DNA from: an uncultured Lachnospiraceae bacterium
Lineage (GTDB): Bacteria > Bacillota > Clostridia > Lachnospirales > Lachnospiraceae
DNA: 64,000 nt
Reading direction: 5' to 3'
NCBI GenBank assembly: GCA_910584965.1
Contig: CAJUDZ010000006.1
Coordinates: 1-64,000 of the forward strand
Part shown: piece by piece, positions 9,052 through 17,379 of the stretch
Layout of the letters: each line of letters starts with the position of its first letter
Numbering within the stretch: position 1 is the stretch's first letter
Position numbers and translations under genes: made by a program
Notes under the pieces: model-generated
What the model saw: the letters and a program-made list of their open reading frames with translations, nothing else
Told to the model about the DNA's origin: nothing
Databases searched by the model: none

Positions 9052-9080
9052 TTGACAAATATGGAAGCAGGGAATATACT
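9052..9080 (+). promoter_or_regulatory. Consensus sigma-A promoter of the fab operon
   Basis: TTGACA (9052-9057) and TATACT (9075-9080) are separated by exactly 17 bases. It lies between rsmI and acpP and is the best candidate for the main start of the fatty-acid operon. Confidence 0.85.
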
Positions 9081-9092
9081 TTGAATATCAAA
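9080..9092 (+). promoter_or_regulatory. FabT-like operator 1
   Basis: TTTGA-ATA-TCAAA is a perfect palindrome that begins at the last base of the -10 element. It matches the core of the FabT (MarR-family) operator known from streptococcal fab operons. Bound repressor here would block RNA polymerase. No fabT gene is in the window. Confidence 0.6.
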
Positions 9093-9137
9093 CTATTCTT
9101 TGCCTAAAAATTTATGAGACGGAAAAGGAGATATGAA

Positions 9138-9371
9138 ATGTTAGAAAGAGTAAGAGAAATCATTCAGGAACAGTTAAATTTGGAAGGTATTGAAATTACG
9201 GAAGAGTCTTCTTTTAAGGATGATCTGGGAGCAGATTCACTGGATCTGTTTGAACTTGTTATGGCTTTTGAAGAGGAATACGGCATTGAGATTCCTTCTG
9301 AAGATCTGGAGCAGATTACGACAGTCGGCGCTGTAATCGAGTACATGAAGAGCAAAGGCGTAGAAGCATAA
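9138..9371 (+). CDS. acpP: Acyl carrier protein
   Basis: A 77-residue acidic acyl carrier protein. The phosphopantetheine attachment serine lies in GADSLDLFELV, and the following helix FEEEYGIEIPSEDLEQI is typical. It carries growing acyl chains among the Fab enzymes encoded downstream. ATG 9138 is chosen since AAGGAG (9125-9130) sits seven bases upstream; an in-frame upstream start would add MRRKRRYE, which is not an ACP beginning. It is the first gene after the operon promoter. Confidence 0.96.
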   Translation: MLERVREIIQEQLNLEGIEITEESSFKDDLGADSLDLFELVMAFEEEYGIEIPSEDLEQITTVGAVIEYMKSKGVEA

Positions 9372-9392
9372 GACGGGACAGGAACACTGGTT

Positions 9393-10319
9393 ATGAAAAC
9401 AAAAATTACGGAACTTCTTGGAATTGAATATCCTATCATTCAGGGGGGCATGGCATGGGTGGCGGAATACCATCTTGCGGCAGCCGTGTCCGAGGCCGGA
9501 GGACTGGGTATAATCGGTGCGGGCGGCGCACCGGCGTCCTTTGTGCGCGAGCAGATTCAGAAAGTAAAAGAGATCACGAAGAAGCCCTTTGGCGTAAATA
9601 TTATGCTGATGAACCCGGAGGCAGATCAGATTGCACAGGTAGTTGTGGAGGAAGGCGTTAAGGTTGTTACGACAGGAGCCGGAAATCCGGGTAAATATAT
9701 GGCGATGTGGAAAGAAGCCGGCATTAAGGTAATTCCTGTCGTAGCCAGTGTAGCGCTTGCAAAGATGATGGAACGCGCGGGTGCGGACGCTGTGGTTGCA
9801 GAAGGCATGGAATCCGGCGGACATATCGGAGAAGCGACAACGATGACGCTAGTTCCGCAGGTGGCGGATGCCGTTACGGTTCCCGTGATTGCGGCCGGAG
9901 GCATTGCGGACGGCAGAGGCTTTGCGGCGGCGATGATGTTAGGCGCTCAGGCGGTTCAGATGGGGACGAGATTTGTCGTAGCCAGCGAATCCATCGTACA
10001 TGAAAATTATAAACAGAAAGTAATTGCGGCGAAAGATATCGATACTGCGGTAACGGGAAGATCAACGGGACATCCGATTCGCTGCATCCGCAATAAGACG
10101 ACGAGAGAATATCTGAAACTGGAAAAAGAAGGGGCGACGCTTGAAGAGCTTGAAAAGCTGACACTCGGCGGGCTCAGAAGAGCGGTACTGGAAGGCGATG
10201 TGGTAGAAGGCTCCGTTATGGCAGGACAGATTGCGGGTCTTGTGAAAAAGGAACAGACCTGTGCCGAAATAATACAGGAAATCATGACACAGGGTGAAAA
10301 ATTATTGAAATTAAGGTAA
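9393..10319 (+). CDS. fabK: Enoyl-ACP reductase II (FMN)
   Basis: A 308-residue FMN-dependent TIM-barrel enzyme that reduces trans-2-enoyl-ACP in the last step of each elongation cycle. IEYPIIQGGMAWVA, FGVNIMLMNPEADQ, VVTTGAGNP, ESGGHIGEATT, VPVIAAGGIADGRG and GAQAVQMGTRFV follow the FabK pattern, including the His of SGGHIG. It sits 21 bases after acpP. FabK replaces FabI in many Firmicutes and makes them resistant to triclosan; that is family knowledge, not shown here. A terminator-like hairpin follows. Confidence 0.92.
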   Translation: MKTKITELLGIEYPIIQGGMAWVAEYHLAAAVSEAGGLGIIGAGGAPASFVREQIQKVKEITKKPFGVNIMLMNPEADQIAQVVVEEGVKVVTTGAGNPGKYMAMWKEAGIKVIPVVASVALAKMMERAGADAVVAEGMESGGHIGEATTMTLVPQVADAVTVPVIAAGGIADGRGFAAAMMLGAQAVQMGTRFVVASESIVHENYKQKVIAAKDIDTAVTGRSTGHPIRCIRNKTTREYLKLEKEGATLEELEKLTLGGLRRAVLEGDVVEGSVMAGQIAGLVKKEQTCAEIIQEIMTQGEKLLKLR

Positions 10320-10366
10320 GAAACAGAAAGAACTATAAAAGAGTCTGTTATAAAACATACTCGAGG

Positions 10367-10395
10367 AGCGCAGGCTGCCCGGCTTGCGCTTTTTC
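10367..10395 (+). terminator. Internal terminator/attenuator between fabK and fabD
   Basis: AGCGCAGGC pairs with GCTTGCGCT (one G-T pair) around a short loop and is followed by TTTTT. It would end part of the acpP-fabK transcripts, giving less mRNA for fabD onward, unless the operator-bearing region just downstream holds its own promoter. Confidence 0.6.
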
Positions 10396-10407
10396 AGAAG
10401 ATAATAC

Positions 10408-10420
10408 TTTGAAAATCAAA
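10408..10420 (+). promoter_or_regulatory. FabT-like operator 2
   Basis: TTTGA-AAA-TCAAA is a second perfect palindrome of the same form as at 9080. It follows AATACT (10403-10408) just as operator 1 follows TATACT, so a second repressed promoter for fabD is likely, although no good -35 is seen. Confidence 0.55.
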
Positions 10421-10476
10421 ATATTAAATATATGTCGAAACAGCGGGACAACACACAGAAAGAAGGAAAAATTCAT

Positions 10477-11394
10477 ATGGGTAAAACAGCATTTATGTTT
10501 CCGGGACAGGGAGCGCAGTATATCGGTATGGGAAAAGATTTTTATGAGCAGATTCCCGTCAGCAAAGAGATGTTCGAACTGGCTGGAAAAGCAAGCGGAC
10601 TGGACGTAACGGCATTGTGCTTTGAAGAGAATGAGCGGATCAACATTACGGAGTATACGCAGATTGCCATGCTGGCGGCGGAAGCTGCCATGTTAAAAGC
10701 GGTCGAAGAAAGAGGAATCAAGCCGGACGTGACGGCAGGATTAAGCCTCGGAGAATACGGCGCGCTCGTGGCGGGCGGCGTGATGACGCCTGAAGATGTT
10801 TTTAAAATAGTCAGAAAAAGAGGCATTTTCATGCAGGAGGCCGTGCCGGACGGCGGCGCGATGGCAGCGGTTCTCGGACTGGATACGGAAGTCATAGAGA
10901 AAGTGTGTGAAGAAACGCCGGGAACGGTATCGATCGCAAATTATAACTGTCCGGGGCAGATTGTCATTACGGGGGAAAACGCTGCAATACAGACGGCGAT
11001 TGCCAGACTGACCGAGGCGGGCGCCAAAAGATGTGTACCCTTAAAGGTGAGCGGCCCCTTCCACTCCGGGATGCTCACAGGGGCGGGAGAAAAGCTGGGG
11101 AAAGAACTGGAAGCGGTTACGGTGCACGAAATCGTCGTTCCGTATATTGCAAATGTAACGGCCGATTATGTGACCAGAACGGAAGACGTAAAGCCTTTGC
11201 TGGAAAAACAGGTTTCTTCTTCCGTCAGATGGCAGCAGACCATCGAAAGGATGCTGGCGGACGGTGTGGATACTTTTATCGAAATCGGGCCTGGTAAAAC
11301 GCTGTCCGGGTTCATGCGGAAAATCAGCCGTGATGTAAAGGTTCTGAACGTGGAGAAAGTGGAAGATCTTGAGAAGGCAGCACAGATTTTCTGA
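10477..11394 (+). CDS. fabD: Malonyl-CoA:ACP transacylase
   Basis: FabD moves malonyl from CoA to ACP to supply elongation. The 305-residue protein shows FPGQGAQYIGMG (8-19), nucleophile Ser90 in GLSLGEYGAL, and His196 in GPFHSGML. ATG 10477 is preferred: AAGAAGG lies about ten bases upstream and MGKTAFMFPGQG matches family starts; an earlier in-frame ATG at 10432 would add residues with no FabD similarity. Downstream is fabG. Confidence 0.94.
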   Translation: MGKTAFMFPGQGAQYIGMGKDFYEQIPVSKEMFELAGKASGLDVTALCFEENERINITEYTQIAMLAAEAAMLKAVEERGIKPDVTAGLSLGEYGALVAGGVMTPEDVFKIVRKRGIFMQEAVPDGGAMAAVLGLDTEVIEKVCEETPGTVSIANYNCPGQIVITGENAAIQTAIARLTEAGAKRCVPLKVSGPFHSGMLTGAGEKLGKELEAVTVHEIVVPYIANVTADYVTRTEDVKPLLEKQVSSSVRWQQTIERMLADGVDTFIEIGPGKTLSGFMRKISRDVKVLNVEKVEDLEKAAQIF

Positions 11395-11467
11395 TGTATT
11401 ACAGAAAACTGCGGATGGAACGGGGGTATCCGCAAGCGGGAAATATATTCGAAAAGGAGAGAGAAAT

Positions 11468-12208
11468 ATGCTGACAGGAAAAGTGGCTCTTGTGACGGGG
11501 GCCGGCCGGGGAATCGGACGACAGATCGCGCTGACGCTGGCGGAATACGGAGCGGATGTTATTGTAAATTATAACGGTTCCAGAGAAAAGGCCGAAGAAG
11601 TTGTCCGGGAAATAGAAGGGATGGGGCGGAAAGCCGTTGCGGTACAATGCACGGTAGCCGATTTTGAGGCCTGTGGAAAAATGATCGATGAGATGCTGGC
11701 AGAGTTTGGACACATCGATATTCTTGTTAATAATGCGGGCATTACGAAAGACAATCTGATGATAAAAATGTCGGAAGCCGATTTTGATGCGGTAATCGAT
11801 ACGAATCTGAAAGGCACTTTTCATACGATGAAACATATGTACCGTCCTTTTCTGAAGCAGAAGGCGGGAAGGATCATTAACCTTTCTTCCGTCACGGGTA
11901 TTCTCGGAAATGCCGGGCAGGCAAATTACGCGGCTTCAAAGGCGGGCGTAATCGGCCTGACAAAGTCTGTGGCAAAGGAGCTTGCCGGCAGAAATATTAC
12001 GGTAAACGCGGTAGCACCCGGTTATATCGACACGGATATGACGCAGGCGATGACAGACTCCGCGAAAGAAGCGGTTCTTTCCCAGATTCCCTTAAAAAGA
12101 GCGGGAACGCCGAAAGACATTGCGGAGACGGTAGCGTTTTTGGCAAGCGATAAGGCGTCCTATATTACCGGACAGGTGATTTCCGTGGACGGCGGCATGG
12201 CAATTTAG
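11468..12208 (+). CDS. fabG: 3-oxoacyl-ACP reductase
   Basis: A 246-residue short-chain dehydrogenase/reductase that uses NADPH to reduce 3-oxoacyl-ACP. The cofactor loop is TGAGRGIG (10-17), NNAG is at 88-91, and the catalytic set is Ser141, Tyr154 and Lys158 (NLSSVTG and YAASK). It ends in the usual GQVISVDGGMAI. ATG 11468 has AAGGAG (11454-11459) eight bases upstream; an upstream in-frame ATG within fabD is not supported. Confidence 0.95.
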   Translation: MLTGKVALVTGAGRGIGRQIALTLAEYGADVIVNYNGSREKAEEVVREIEGMGRKAVAVQCTVADFEACGKMIDEMLAEFGHIDILVNNAGITKDNLMIKMSEADFDAVIDTNLKGTFHTMKHMYRPFLKQKAGRIINLSSVTGILGNAGQANYAASKAGVIGLTKSVAKELAGRNITVNAVAPGYIDTDMTQAMTDSAKEAVLSQIPLKRAGTPKDIAETVAFLASDKASYITGQVISVDGGMAI

Positions 12209-12264
12209 AAACAGGATGATTTGTAGGAACGGCACTGAGAATTATCATGAAATGGAGGTTCATT

Positions 12265-13494
12265 ATGAACAGAAGAGTTGTTGTAACGGGCATGGGAGCA
12301 ATTACGCCCATCGGTCTGGGCGTAGAGGCGTTCTGGGACAGCGTAAAGGCTGGCAAGACGGGATTCGGAGAGATTACCCGATTCGATGCGTCGGAATACA
12401 AATGCAGGCTGGCGGCGGAAGTAAAAGGCTTTGAAGGTAAAAATTATATGGATTTTAAAGCAGCCAAAAGAATGGAGCTGTTTTGTCAGTATGCGGTAGC
12501 GGCCACAAAAGAGGCAATGGAAGATGCGGGAATTGATATGGAAAAAGAAGACCCTTACCGCGTCGGCGTTTCCGTCGGCTCCGGCATCGGTTCTTTACAG
12601 GCGATGGAAAGAGCACACAGCAGACTGTTGGAAAAAGGGCCGTCCCGCGTGGAACCCCTGCTCGTTCCGCTTATGATTTCCAACATGGCGGCGGGCAATG
12701 TATCGATTCAGTTTGGCTTGAAGGGAAAGAGTATTAATGTCGTAACGGCGTGTGCGACGGGTACCAATTCGATCGGAGAGGCTTTCCGCACGATTCAGTA
12801 CGGAGATGCGGAAGTTATGGTTGCGGGCGGTACGGAAAGCAGTATTACACCGATCGGAATCGCGGGCTTTACCGCGCTGACGGCGCTTACCTCATCCGAT
12901 GATCCGGCAAGATGCTCGATTCCTTTTGATAAAGAGCGCAGCGGCTTCGTCATGGGAGAGGGTGCGGGCATCGTCGTACTGGAAGAGCTGGAGCATGCGA
13001 AAGCAAGGGGAGCGAAGATTTATGCGGAAGTGGTCGGATACGGCTGTACTTCCGATGCCTATCATATTACTTCTCCGGCGGAGGACGGATCCGGTGCGGC
13101 AAGGGCCATGACTTATGCGGTGGCGGATGCGGGTATTGCGATGGAAGACATCACTTATATCAATGCTCATGGGACAAGCACGCACCACAATGATTTATTT
13201 GAAACAAGAGCGATAAAGCAGGCGTTTGGAGAACGCGCGAAGTCGATTAAAATAAATTCCACCAAATCCATGATCGGGCACCTTCTCGGTGCGGCGGGCG
13301 CAGTTGAATTTGTTACCTGCGTTAAGGAAATTCAGGAAGGATTTCTTCATCAGACGGCGGGCTACCGGGTGCCGGATGAAGAATGCGATCTGGATTACTG
13401 TATCGAGGCGGCAGAAGGGGAATACCTGTATGCGTTATCCAATTCCCTCGGTTTTGGCGGCCACAATGCGAGCATTCTGATTAAAAAATATTAA
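12265..13494 (+). CDS. fabF: 3-oxoacyl-ACP synthase II
   Basis: A 409-residue condensing enzyme that joins malonyl-ACP to acyl-ACP. The Cys-His-His triad is Cys163 (TACATG), His302 (NAHGTST) and His339 (IGHLLGAAG). RRVVVTGMGAITPIG is a classic N-terminus. ATG 12265 has TGGAGG (12253-12258) six bases upstream. It stands between fabG and fabZ in operon order. Confidence 0.95.
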   Translation: MNRRVVVTGMGAITPIGLGVEAFWDSVKAGKTGFGEITRFDASEYKCRLAAEVKGFEGKNYMDFKAAKRMELFCQYAVAATKEAMEDAGIDMEKEDPYRVGVSVGSGIGSLQAMERAHSRLLEKGPSRVEPLLVPLMISNMAAGNVSIQFGLKGKSINVVTACATGTNSIGEAFRTIQYGDAEVMVAGGTESSITPIGIAGFTALTALTSSDDPARCSIPFDKERSGFVMGEGAGIVVLEELEHAKARGAKIYAEVVGYGCTSDAYHITSPAEDGSGAARAMTYAVADAGIAMEDITYINAHGTSTHHNDLFETRAIKQAFGERAKSIKINSTKSMIGHLLGAAGAVEFVTCVKEIQEGFLHQTAGYRVPDEECDLDYCIEAAEGEYLYALSNSLGFGGHNASILIKKY

Positions 13495-13521
13495 AAGCCT
13501 GTTCAGGCGGGGAGGTATCAT

Positions 13522-13962
13522 ATGGCAGTTCTGGGTGCAAAGGAAATTATGGAGATCATTCCGCACAGACAGCCTTTTATGCTGATCGATACGATCGAAG
13601 AGCTGGAACCGGGTGTCAGAGCGGTCGCGAAAAAATGCGTTTCATACAATGAACCGTTTTTCGCGGGACATTTTCCGGAAGAACCGGTGATGCCGGGCGT
13701 TCTGATTATCGAAGCGCTGGCACAGACAGGAGCGGTAGCAATTTTGAGCCAGCCGGAATATAAAGGAAGAACCGCCTATTTTGCGGCGATTAATTCTGCG
13801 AAATTTAAAGGCAAGGTGAAGCCGGGAGACGTGCTGAGTCTGGAAACGAAAATTGTAAAAGTAAAAGGTCCTATCGGCTTGGGAGAGGCAAAAGCGTATG
13901 TGGACGGGAAGCTGGTGACAAGCGCCGAGCTTACTTTTGCGATCGGAAAAGAGCCGGCATAG
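13522..13962 (+). CDS. fabZ: 3-hydroxyacyl-ACP dehydratase
   Basis: A 146-residue hot-dog-fold dehydratase that removes water from 3-hydroxyacyl-ACP. PHRQPFMLID (14-23) and FFAGHFPEEPVMPGVLIIEA carry the catalytic His50 and Glu64. A GGGGAGG ribosome site precedes it. No fabA or fabN paralogue is seen, so the route to unsaturated acids is not clear from this window. Confidence 0.95.
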   Translation: MAVLGAKEIMEIIPHRQPFMLIDTIEELEPGVRAVAKKCVSYNEPFFAGHFPEEPVMPGVLIIEALAQTGAVAILSQPEYKGRTAYFAAINSAKFKGKVKPGDVLSLETKIVKVKGPIGLGEAKAYVDGKLVTSAELTFAIGKEPA

Positions 13963-14002
13963 CAATTTGTAGATGCCGGAAAGAGGCATCGGGGAGACCG
14001 AA

Positions 14003-15061
14003 ATGAAAATAGAACCTCTAATGATCGGAAATCTGACAGCGCATGTTCCCGTCATGCAGGGCGGCATGGGTGTCGGAATCAGCCTGTCCGGGCTTGCGGG
14101 AGCGGTGGCGGCGGAAGGCGGCATCGGCATCATTTCGACGGCGCAGATCGGCTATCGGGATGTGGGCTTTGACAAAGACCCGATTGGCTGTAATCTCAGG
14201 GCGATTAAAACGGAAATAGAAAAGGCGCGCAGGATAGCGGGTGAGAAAGGCATTATCGGCGTGAACATCATGGTGGCGACGAAGCGGTATGAGGATTATG
14301 TCAGGGCGGCGGCACAGGCCGGTGCGGACTTAATCGTATCGGGCGCGGGGCTTCCGGTGGATCTGCCGAAATATACCGCGGGAAGCGGAACGAAATTAGT
14401 TCCCATCGTATCGAGTCTGAAGTCCGTTCAGGTTATTATCAGATATTGGATGAAAAAGTATAAACGCCTGCCCGATGCGGTCGTTATAGAAGGCCCTCTT
14501 GCCGGAGGACATCTGGGCTTCACGAAAGAGCAGGCGGAGCATCCGGAAGAGATGCGGTACGATGAAGAAGTAAAGAAAATTCTCCAATACGTCAATGAAA
14601 CCGGAGAAGCGGAACATACACGCATTCCCGTTATCATGGCGGGCGGTATTTACACAAGAGAAGATATGGAGCATTATCTGGAGATGGGGCTGTCCGGCGT
14701 ACAGATGGCCACTCGTTTTGTGACGACTTACGAGTGCGATGCGGAAAAAGCTTACAAACAAAGCTATATCGACGCACGCAAAGAAGATATTGTAATCGTT
14801 CAGAGCCCCGTAGGCATGCCCGGAAGGGCAATTCTGAATCCTTTTATGAGAAAGGCCGGTGCGGGAAAAATTCCGCACGGGCAATGCCATAGCTGTATCA
14901 GTACATGTAATCCGGCCGAAACGCCGTATTGCATAACGGATGCGCTTATAAATGCGGCGACAGGGCAGACGGAAGACGCGCTGCTGTTTTGCGGCGCCAA
15001 TGCCTGGCGGGCCGAAAGGCTGGAGCATGTGAAAGATATCATGGATGAATTTCGTCCATAA
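14003..15061 (+). CDS. FMN oxidoreductase of nitronate monooxygenase/FabK superfamily
   Basis: A 352-residue FMN TIM-barrel protein related to, but clearly different from, the FabK at 9393. VPVMQGGMGVGISLSGLAGAVA, GVNIMVATKRYEDYV, LIVSGAGLPVDLP, EGPLAGGHLGF, VIMAGGIYTREDM and GVQMATRFVTT are shared superfamily elements. It carries a Cys-rich C-terminal segment (GQCHSCISTCNPAETPYC) that classical FabK lacks. Its place between fabZ and fabH suggests a role in acyl chain handling, but the substrate is unknown; nitronate monooxygenase is the usual automatic label. ATG 14003 has GGGGAG six bases upstream. Confidence 0.8.
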   Translation: MKIEPLMIGNLTAHVPVMQGGMGVGISLSGLAGAVAAEGGIGIISTAQIGYRDVGFDKDPIGCNLRAIKTEIEKARRIAGEKGIIGVNIMVATKRYEDYVRAAAQAGADLIVSGAGLPVDLPKYTAGSGTKLVPIVSSLKSVQVIIRYWMKKYKRLPDAVVIEGPLAGGHLGFTKEQAEHPEEMRYDEEVKKILQYVNETGEAEHTRIPVIMAGGIYTREDMEHYLEMGLSGVQMATRFVTTYECDAEKAYKQSYIDARKEDIVIVQSPVGMPGRAILNPFMRKAGAGKIPHGQCHSCISTCNPAETPYCITDALINAATGQTEDALLFCGANAWRAERLEHVKDIMDEFRP

Positions 15062-15062
15062 A

Positions 15063-15084
15063 GAATGCCGGAAAACGGGCATAT
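15063..15084 (+). terminator. Weak hairpin before fabH
   Basis: ATGCC pairs with GGCAT around a short loop, with ATTTTTA after it. It may reduce read-through into fabH. The stem is only about five pairs. Confidence 0.3.
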
Positions 15085-15156
15085 TTTTACCGAATCGGGA
15101 GCAGAAGTGAAAAGAAACTCCGAATGAGCCGCGCAGGCGGCAGAATGAGAGGAAAG

Positions 15157-16119
15157 ATGAGAACAAGAATCATAGGAACCGGAAGCTGCCTGCCGGAAAC
15201 GGTGGTAACGAATGACGATCTGTCCAAAATGATGGATACATCCGACGAATGGATCAGCAGCCGGACCGGAATCAGGGAGCGCAGACTTGTCAAAGAGGAA
15301 ACGACGGCCGGAATGTCTGTTACGGCGGCCAGAAGAGCGATGGAAAATGCGGGCGTTTCGGCACAGGAAATCGATCTGATTATCGTCGGGACGATTACCG
15401 GCGATTATGTAACGCCGTCTGTTGCGTGTGAGGTGCAGGCGGCAATCGGAGCAGACAGAGCGACGGCGTTTGATATCAATGCAGCCTGTTCGGGATTTAT
15501 GTTCGCGTTATTTATTGCGGATGCTTATCTGAAAACCGGGATTTATAAAACGGCTCTGATTCTCGGAGCGGAAACGCTGTCCAAAATTATGGACTGGAAT
15601 GACAGAAGCACCTGCGTCCTGTTCGGGGACGGTGCGGGAGCCGCGGTTGTGCGGAGCGATGAAACAGGGATTCTTGCGTACGATCAGGGTTCTGACGGAA
15701 CAAAGGGAATGGTGCTGACCTGCCGGAACAGAAAAAATAATAACCCTTTTGTGAGTAATTCCACCGAGCCGTCTTACACGCATATGGACGGTCAGGAAGT
15801 TTATAAATTTGCAGTTACAACGGTTCCGGATTCCATTAAGGAAGTAGTGGAAGAGGCGGGGCTTTCCATCGGCGATATCGACTATTTCGCGCTGCATCAG
15901 GCGAATATCAGAATTATACGGTCCGTGGCAAAGCGGCTGAATGTATCGGAAGATAAATTTCCGACAAGCCTGGAACACTGTGGGAATATTTCTGCGGCCA
16001 GCGTTCCGATTCTGTTGGATGAAATGAATGGAAAGGGATTGTTAAAGCCCGGTATGAAGATTGTGCTGTCAGGATTTGGCGGCGGCCTTACCTGGGGATC
16101 GGCTGTGGTTGAATGGTAA
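15157..16119 (+). CDS. fabH: 3-oxoacyl-ACP synthase III
   Basis: FabH starts fatty-acid synthesis by joining an acyl-CoA primer to malonyl-ACP. The 320-residue protein has Cys111 (NAACSGFM), His247 (ALHQANIRI) and Asn277 (EHCGNISA). I start at ATG 15157 because MRTRIIGTGSCLPE matches family N-termini and GAGAGG precedes it; in-frame ATGs at 15124 and 15145 would add a basic tail. It ends the operon; in many Firmicutes fabH comes first, so the order here is different. No acc genes follow. Confidence 0.94.
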   Translation: MRTRIIGTGSCLPETVVTNDDLSKMMDTSDEWISSRTGIRERRLVKEETTAGMSVTAARRAMENAGVSAQEIDLIIVGTITGDYVTPSVACEVQAAIGADRATAFDINAACSGFMFALFIADAYLKTGIYKTALILGAETLSKIMDWNDRSTCVLFGDGAGAAVVRSDETGILAYDQGSDGTKGMVLTCRNRKNNNPFVSNSTEPSYTHMDGQEVYKFAVTTVPDSIKEVVEEAGLSIGDIDYFALHQANIRIIRSVAKRLNVSEDKFPTSLEHCGNISAASVPILLDEMNGKGLLKPGMKIVLSGFGGGLTWGSAVVEW

Positions 16120-16122
16120 AAT

Positions 16123-16166
16123 ACCCTCAGTGGACAAGGGCGTGTATCCCCTTGTTCACTGAGGGT
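16123..16166 (+). other. Strong hairpin after fabH without T run
   Basis: ACCCTCAGTGGACAAGGG pairs with CCCTTGTTCACTGAGGGT across a short loop, with one mismatch-type pair. No T run follows, so it may protect the 3' end of the mRNA while termination occurs at the next hairpin. Confidence 0.55.
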
Positions 16167-16183
16167 AAATATTGCGATTATAT

Positions 16184-16261
16184 AAAAAGAGCCCGGACGG
16201 ACCGGGATTTTCCGGCAGAAGCAAACTGCAGGAGAAAATCCTGACCGTCCGGGCTCTTTTT
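16184..16261 (+). terminator. Fab operon terminator with long inner structure
   Basis: AAAAAGAGCCCGGACGG (16184-16200) pairs perfectly with CCGTCCGGGCTCTTTTT (16245-16261). The 44-base middle can fold further (GGATTTT with AAAATCC). It has A and T tracts on both sides and could work in both directions. Confidence 0.8.
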
Positions 16262-16373
16262 GGATTTCTCTTTCTAAAAAAGAAAACCTCTTGTGAAGAA
16301 GTTTTCTTCATAGTACAATGAACAATATAACGGTGATCGAATGATAAGAAATGAAACGGAAGGGAGAACGGCA

Positions 16374-17333
16374 ATGAATGCAGTCTTGGAAAAAATACAG
16401 AAATTAGGAATTGTACCGGTGGTGGTACTGGACAAAGCAGAGGATGCGGAACCGCTTGCAAAGGCGCTTTGCGATGGCGGACTTCCGGTGGCGGAAGTGA
16501 CGTTCCGCACAGAGGCGGCGGAGGAATCCATCCGTATTATGAAACAGAAATTTCCGCAGATGCTTGTGGGGGCGGGAACGGTTCTGACAACGGAACAGGT
16601 TGACCGGGCAGCGAATGCGGGAGCGGAATTTATCGTAAGCCCCGGTTTGAATCCGACGGTCGTAAAATATTGTATCGAAAAGAATATTCCGGTTGCGCCC
16701 GGGTGCAGCAGTCCTTCGGATATGGAATGTGCGCTGGCGCTGGGACTGGAAGTCGTTAAATTTTTCCCGGCAGAGGCTTCCGGCGGACTGAAGGCGATTA
16801 AGGCGATGGCGGCGCCCTATGTGAACCTGAAATTTATGCCGACGGGTGGAATTAATGAAAAGAACATCAACGAATATCTCGCGTTTCCTAAGGTGATTGC
16901 CTGCGGCGGAAGCTGGATGGTAAGCAGCGGGCTTGTAAAGAACGGTGAGTTTGACAGAATAAAGGAACTGACGCGGGAAGCCGTTATGACCGTGCATGGA
17001 TTTGAATTGAAACATGTCGGTATTAACTGCGAGAACGAAGAGGAAGCGGATAAAACGACGGACTTGTTTGACGGTGTATTCGGTTTTGAAAAGAAACCGG
17101 GCAACAGTTCCATTTTTGCCGGAACCTATATTGAAGCGATGAAAACGCCTTATCTTGGCGTAAAGGGGCATATCGCCATCGGAACCAATCATATCATGCG
17201 TTCCATCAGTTATCTGGAAGCGCTCGGCATCGAAGTCGATATGGAGACTGCAAGTTATAAAGAAGGCGTTTTGCGCGCCGTATACCTGAAAGAAGAAGTT
17301 TCGGGATTTGCGCTGCATTTATTGCAGAAGTGA
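16374..17333 (+). CDS. KDPG/KHG aldolase fused to a VOC-like domain
   Basis: Residues 1 to about 205 are a class I KDPG/4-hydroxy-2-oxoglutarate aldolase: Glu41 (AEVTFRT), GAGTVLT (66-72), SPGLNP (89-94) and Schiff-base Lys129 (EVVKFFPAE). It splits KDPG into pyruvate and glyceraldehyde 3-phosphate. Residues from about 208 on form a glyoxalase/VOC-like domain (LKHVGINCENEEEA, then HIAIGTNHIMRSISYLEALG). The two parts are in one frame with no break. ATG 16374 has AAGGGAG seven bases upstream. Next to pentose genes it may serve hexuronate or related sugar-acid use; no kdgK is nearby. The 319-residue length exceeds plain Eda by about 110. Confidence 0.88.
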   Translation: MNAVLEKIQKLGIVPVVVLDKAEDAEPLAKALCDGGLPVAEVTFRTEAAEESIRIMKQKFPQMLVGAGTVLTTEQVDRAANAGAEFIVSPGLNPTVVKYCIEKNIPVAPGCSSPSDMECALALGLEVVKFFPAEASGGLKAIKAMAAPYVNLKFMPTGGINEKNINEYLAFPKVIACGGSWMVSSGLVKNGEFDRIKELTREAVMTVHGFELKHVGINCENEEEADKTTDLFDGVFGFEKKPGNSSIFAGTYIEAMKTPYLGVKGHIAIGTNHIMRSISYLEALGIEVDMETASYKEGVLRAVYLKEEVSGFALHLLQK

Positions 17334-17379
17334 TGCGGAAGGATAAGGAAACAGGCCGAGGAAAGGTATCATTATCAGG

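Noticed and set aside
13973..14002. Upstream ATG for the second FMN oxidoreductase
   Set aside because: The added ten residues do not match the family, and GGGGAG is correctly spaced for ATG 14003.
14396..15166. A 256-codon open frame on the minus strand
   Set aside because: It lies opposite the FMN oxidoreductase, has no family motif and no ribosome site; it is an antisense shadow of a real gene.
16404..17318. A 304-codon open frame on the minus strand
   Set aside because: It is opposite the KDPG aldolase-VOC gene; low-complexity His/Arg/Phe composition is typical of antisense frames.
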